Shown here: piece by piece, positions 6,061-7,523 of the stretch | Layout of the letters: each line of letters starts with the position of its first letter | Position numbering within the stretch: the first letter of the stretch is position 1 | Source of the DNA: Pseudomonadaceae bacterium | GTDB lineage: Bacteria > Pseudomonadota > Alphaproteobacteria > UBA2136 > UBA6156 | DNA length: 7,523 nt | Assembly: GCA_947464215.1 (NCBI GenBank) | Contig: CANHVX010000041.1 | Location: 1-7,523, forward strand | Reading direction: 5' to 3' | The notes under the pieces: model-generated | Told to the model about the DNA's origin: nothing | Seen by the model: the letters and a program-made list of their open reading frames with translations, nothing else | Database searches by the model: none | Made by a program: the position numbers and the translations under genes

Positions 6061-6212
6061 CAACAGCCATTTTTCGCACCCATAAAGCAACTTTTCCCAC
6101 ATCAGATGGAGCATCATGGATTCCTCCTAGGAGTGGACTTAAACGCGCGAATGTTACTGGCGGGACTATGCGTAAGCTTACAGAAACTGGCAAGATAGGA
6201 TAATATATTGAT
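6061..6212 (+). other. Low-GC segment before sufC
   Basis: By hand count about 44% GC over 152 nt, clearly below the flanking suf genes (a sample of sufC, 6301-6360, is 70%). It holds the 10-nt palindrome CTCCTAGGAG (6124-6133), a CTTACA (6177-6182) N16 GATAAT (6199-6204) promoter-like pair, and a weak TAGGA site (6196-6200) 12 nt before the sufC ATG. A short open frame runs from the ATG at 6106 to the TAG at 6196-6198 (30 codons) without a Shine-Dalgarno sequence; I do not call it a gene. The segment could be a second promoter/leader for sufCD or a remnant of inserted DNA. Confidence 0.4.
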
Positions 6213-6986
6213 ATGCAGGCGATTTTAGAGATTTCTGACCTGAAGGTGCAGGTGGAAGAGGCCGGAAAAGCCATTTTGCAGGGCGTGAATTTGACCGTGC
6301 GCCCCGGCGAGCTGCACGCCATTATGGGCCCCAACGGCGCCGGCAAAAGCACCCTTGGCTACACCTTGGCCGGCCGTGACGGCTATGAGGTGCTGGCGGG
6401 GGACATAACCCTTGATGGTTCTTCGTTGTTGGACATGGACGCGGATGCGCGGGCGCGGGCGGGTGTGTTCTTGGCGTTCCAGTATCCGGTTGAGCTGCCC
6501 GGCGTGAATGTGGCCAACTTCCTGCGCACCGCGATGAACGCCCACCGCACCGCACGCGGCGAGCCCGAGCTGGATGTGCTGGCGTTTTTGAAGCTGTGCC
6601 GTGCCGAAATGGCCAAGCTGGCCATGCCCGAAGACTTTTTAAGCCGCAGCGTGAACACCGGGTTTTCGGGGGGTGAGAAAAAGCGTTTTGAGATTTTGCA
6701 AATGGCGCTGTTGCAGCCGACTTTGGCGATTTTGGATGAGACCGACTCGGGCCTGGATATTGACGCGTTGCGCATTGTAGCGGCCGGTGTGAATGCCTTG
6801 CGCACCCCCGAACGTGGTTGGGTGGTGATTACGCACTACCAGCGCCTGCTGGACTATTTACAGCCGACCCATGTGCATATTCTGGCCAACCCCGATGGTA
6901 TGGGCGGGCGCATTGTGCGCAGCGGCGGGCCTGAACTGGCCGCCCAGCTGGAAGCCGAAGGCTATGAAAAATTGGGTGTGGCCTAA
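6213..6986 (+). CDS. sufC: Fe-S cluster assembly ATPase SufC
   Basis: SufC is the ABC-type ATPase that dimerises on SufB and SufD and drives the conformational change needed for cluster assembly; it is cytosolic and not a transporter. The 257 residues (usual length about 250) show the Walker A GPNGAGKST (39-47, K45), Q-loop Q90 in FQYPVELPGV (the SufC-type Q-loop), signature FSGGEKKRFEILQM (SGGE at 152-155), Walker B LAILDETDSGLD (D175, E176) with the SufC-typical DSGLD D-loop, and H-loop H208 in THYQRLL. All catalytic residues are intact. The ATG at 6213 has only a distant TAGGA. The stop codon is one base before the sufD ATG, so sufC and sufD are probably translationally coupled, in contrast to the 236-nt gap to sufB. 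Confidence 0.97.
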   Translation: MQAILEISDLKVQVEEAGKAILQGVNLTVRPGELHAIMGPNGAGKSTLGYTLAGRDGYEVLAGDITLDGSSLLDMDADARARAGVFLAFQYPVELPGVNVANFLRTAMNAHRTARGEPELDVLAFLKLCRAEMAKLAMPEDFLSRSVNTGFSGGEKKRFEILQMALLQPTLAILDETDSGLDIDALRIVAAGVNALRTPERGWVVITHYQRLLDYLQPTHVHILANPDGMGGRIVRSGGPELAAQLEAEGYEKLGVA

Positions 6987-6987
6987 C

Positions 6988-7523
6988 ATGACCGTGGCTC
7001 TGCCCACCCCGGCGTTGGAAGCGTGGCGCTACAGCCATCTGGCCCGTGCGGTGGCGTTGGTGCAGCCGCGCGAGGCATGCCTTGCCCCCACGCTTGACCG
7101 CGAAACCTTGCAGCGTTTGGAAGCGGCGTTACCCGTGGTGGCAGGCCCCCACCTGGTGCTGTGGCGCGGGCAGGTGGTGCAGGCGCTTTCCCCCCTGGAC
7201 AGTTTACCCGCCGGGGTGCGCGTGGTTAGCAGCCCGGCCTTGCCGGTGGCCGAGCCGCTGGACGGCCTGGATGCGTTGACCACGGCGGGCGCGGTGCAGG
7301 TGGCCATTGAAGGTGAGGTGGGAGTGCCGCTGCATCTGATCCATATCGGCGGGGGGCACGACGTGGCCACCCATGTGGACATCACGTTGGCGCCCCGTGC
7401 TGCGGCCACGGTGGTGGAGCACCATGTGGCCTTGGCTGATTGGGCCGGGTTTAACCATGTGCAGGTGACCCTTCAGCTGGGGGAACAGGCGCGCCTGACC
7501 CATGCCGTATGGGCCGAGGTGGG
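6988..7523 (+). CDS. sufD: Fe-S cluster assembly protein SufD (3' partial)
   Basis: SufD is the SufB paralogue that pairs with SufB in the SufBC2D complex and helps iron acquisition. The window cuts it after 178 complete codons. The N-terminal PTPALEAWRYSHL is the family's characteristic LPTxxxExWRYT motif. Later, VPLHLIHIGGG followed by alternating strands (HVDITLAPRAAATVVEHHVAL) matches the start of the SufB/SufD beta-helix core. The family's conserved C-terminal His is beyond the window. It starts one base after sufC (TAA-C-ATG), with at best a weak GGGTG site inside sufC, so it is likely co-translated with it. The N-terminal region is short, as is common in alphaproteobacterial SufD. Confidence 0.93.
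   Translation, partial: MTVALPTPALEAWRYSHLARAVALVQPREACLAPTLDRETLQRLEAALPVVAGPHLVLWRGQVVQALSPLDSLPAGVRVVSSPALPVAEPLDGLDALTTAGAVQVAIEGEVGVPLHLIHIGGGHDVATHVDITLAPRAAATVVEHHVALADWAGFNHVQVTLQLGEQARLTHAVWAEV

Noticed and set aside
5976..6203. 75-codon plus-strand frame whose ATG overlaps the sufB stop (TAATG)
   Set aside because: The overlap looks like translational coupling, but the frame runs straight through the GC hairpin, has no recognisable domain and has unlikely composition. I treat the region as non-coding.
5753..6352. Minus-strand frame of 199 codons crossing the sufB-sufC gap
   Set aside because: It overlaps the ends of both sufB and sufC on the opposite strand and shows no family features.

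Overview
The window is a GC-rich stretch of bacterial chromosome made of housekeeping genes. The gene types and the wording of several proteins (SufB, the cytoplasmic glycosyltransferase, ribosomal protein L25 with a CTC domain and a Lys/Ala tail) resemble Alphaproteobacteria. This is recall of family sequences, not a search, so the class is a moderate-confidence guess and no genus is proposed. I see no mobile element, CRISPR array, tRNA, rRNA or prophage gene, and no new defence or biosynthetic system.

Layout: (1) 1-2951, plus strand: the 3' part of rho (start lies before the window), a DxD glycosyltransferase 38 nt later, then a small DUF218/YdcF-like protein. (2) A strong bidirectional hairpin terminator at 2958-2990 separates these from (3) 3002-4333, minus strand: rplY (L25/CTC), with a good sigma70 promoter and a leader of about 90 nt, preceded by a HIT-family hydrolase gene. 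(4) 4334-4485 is the AT-richer divergent control region between the HIT gene and the suf genes. (5) 4486-7523, plus strand: sufB, a 236-nt gap, sufC, and sufD (cut by the window end).

SufB, SufC and SufD form the SufBC2D scaffold/ATPase complex that builds Fe-S clusters. Rho and L25 are general transcription and translation factors. The glycosyltransferase, DUF218 and HIT proteins have no assigned specific substrate here.

The parts most worth a second look are non-coding. The sufB-sufC gap holds a nested GC-rich hairpin followed by a low-GC segment with promoter-like sequence and a possible tiny ORF. One inverted repeat places the HIT start codon in its loop, and another buries the glycosyltransferase stop codon. 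Rho also carries an N-terminal Pro/Ala/Arg-rich extension.
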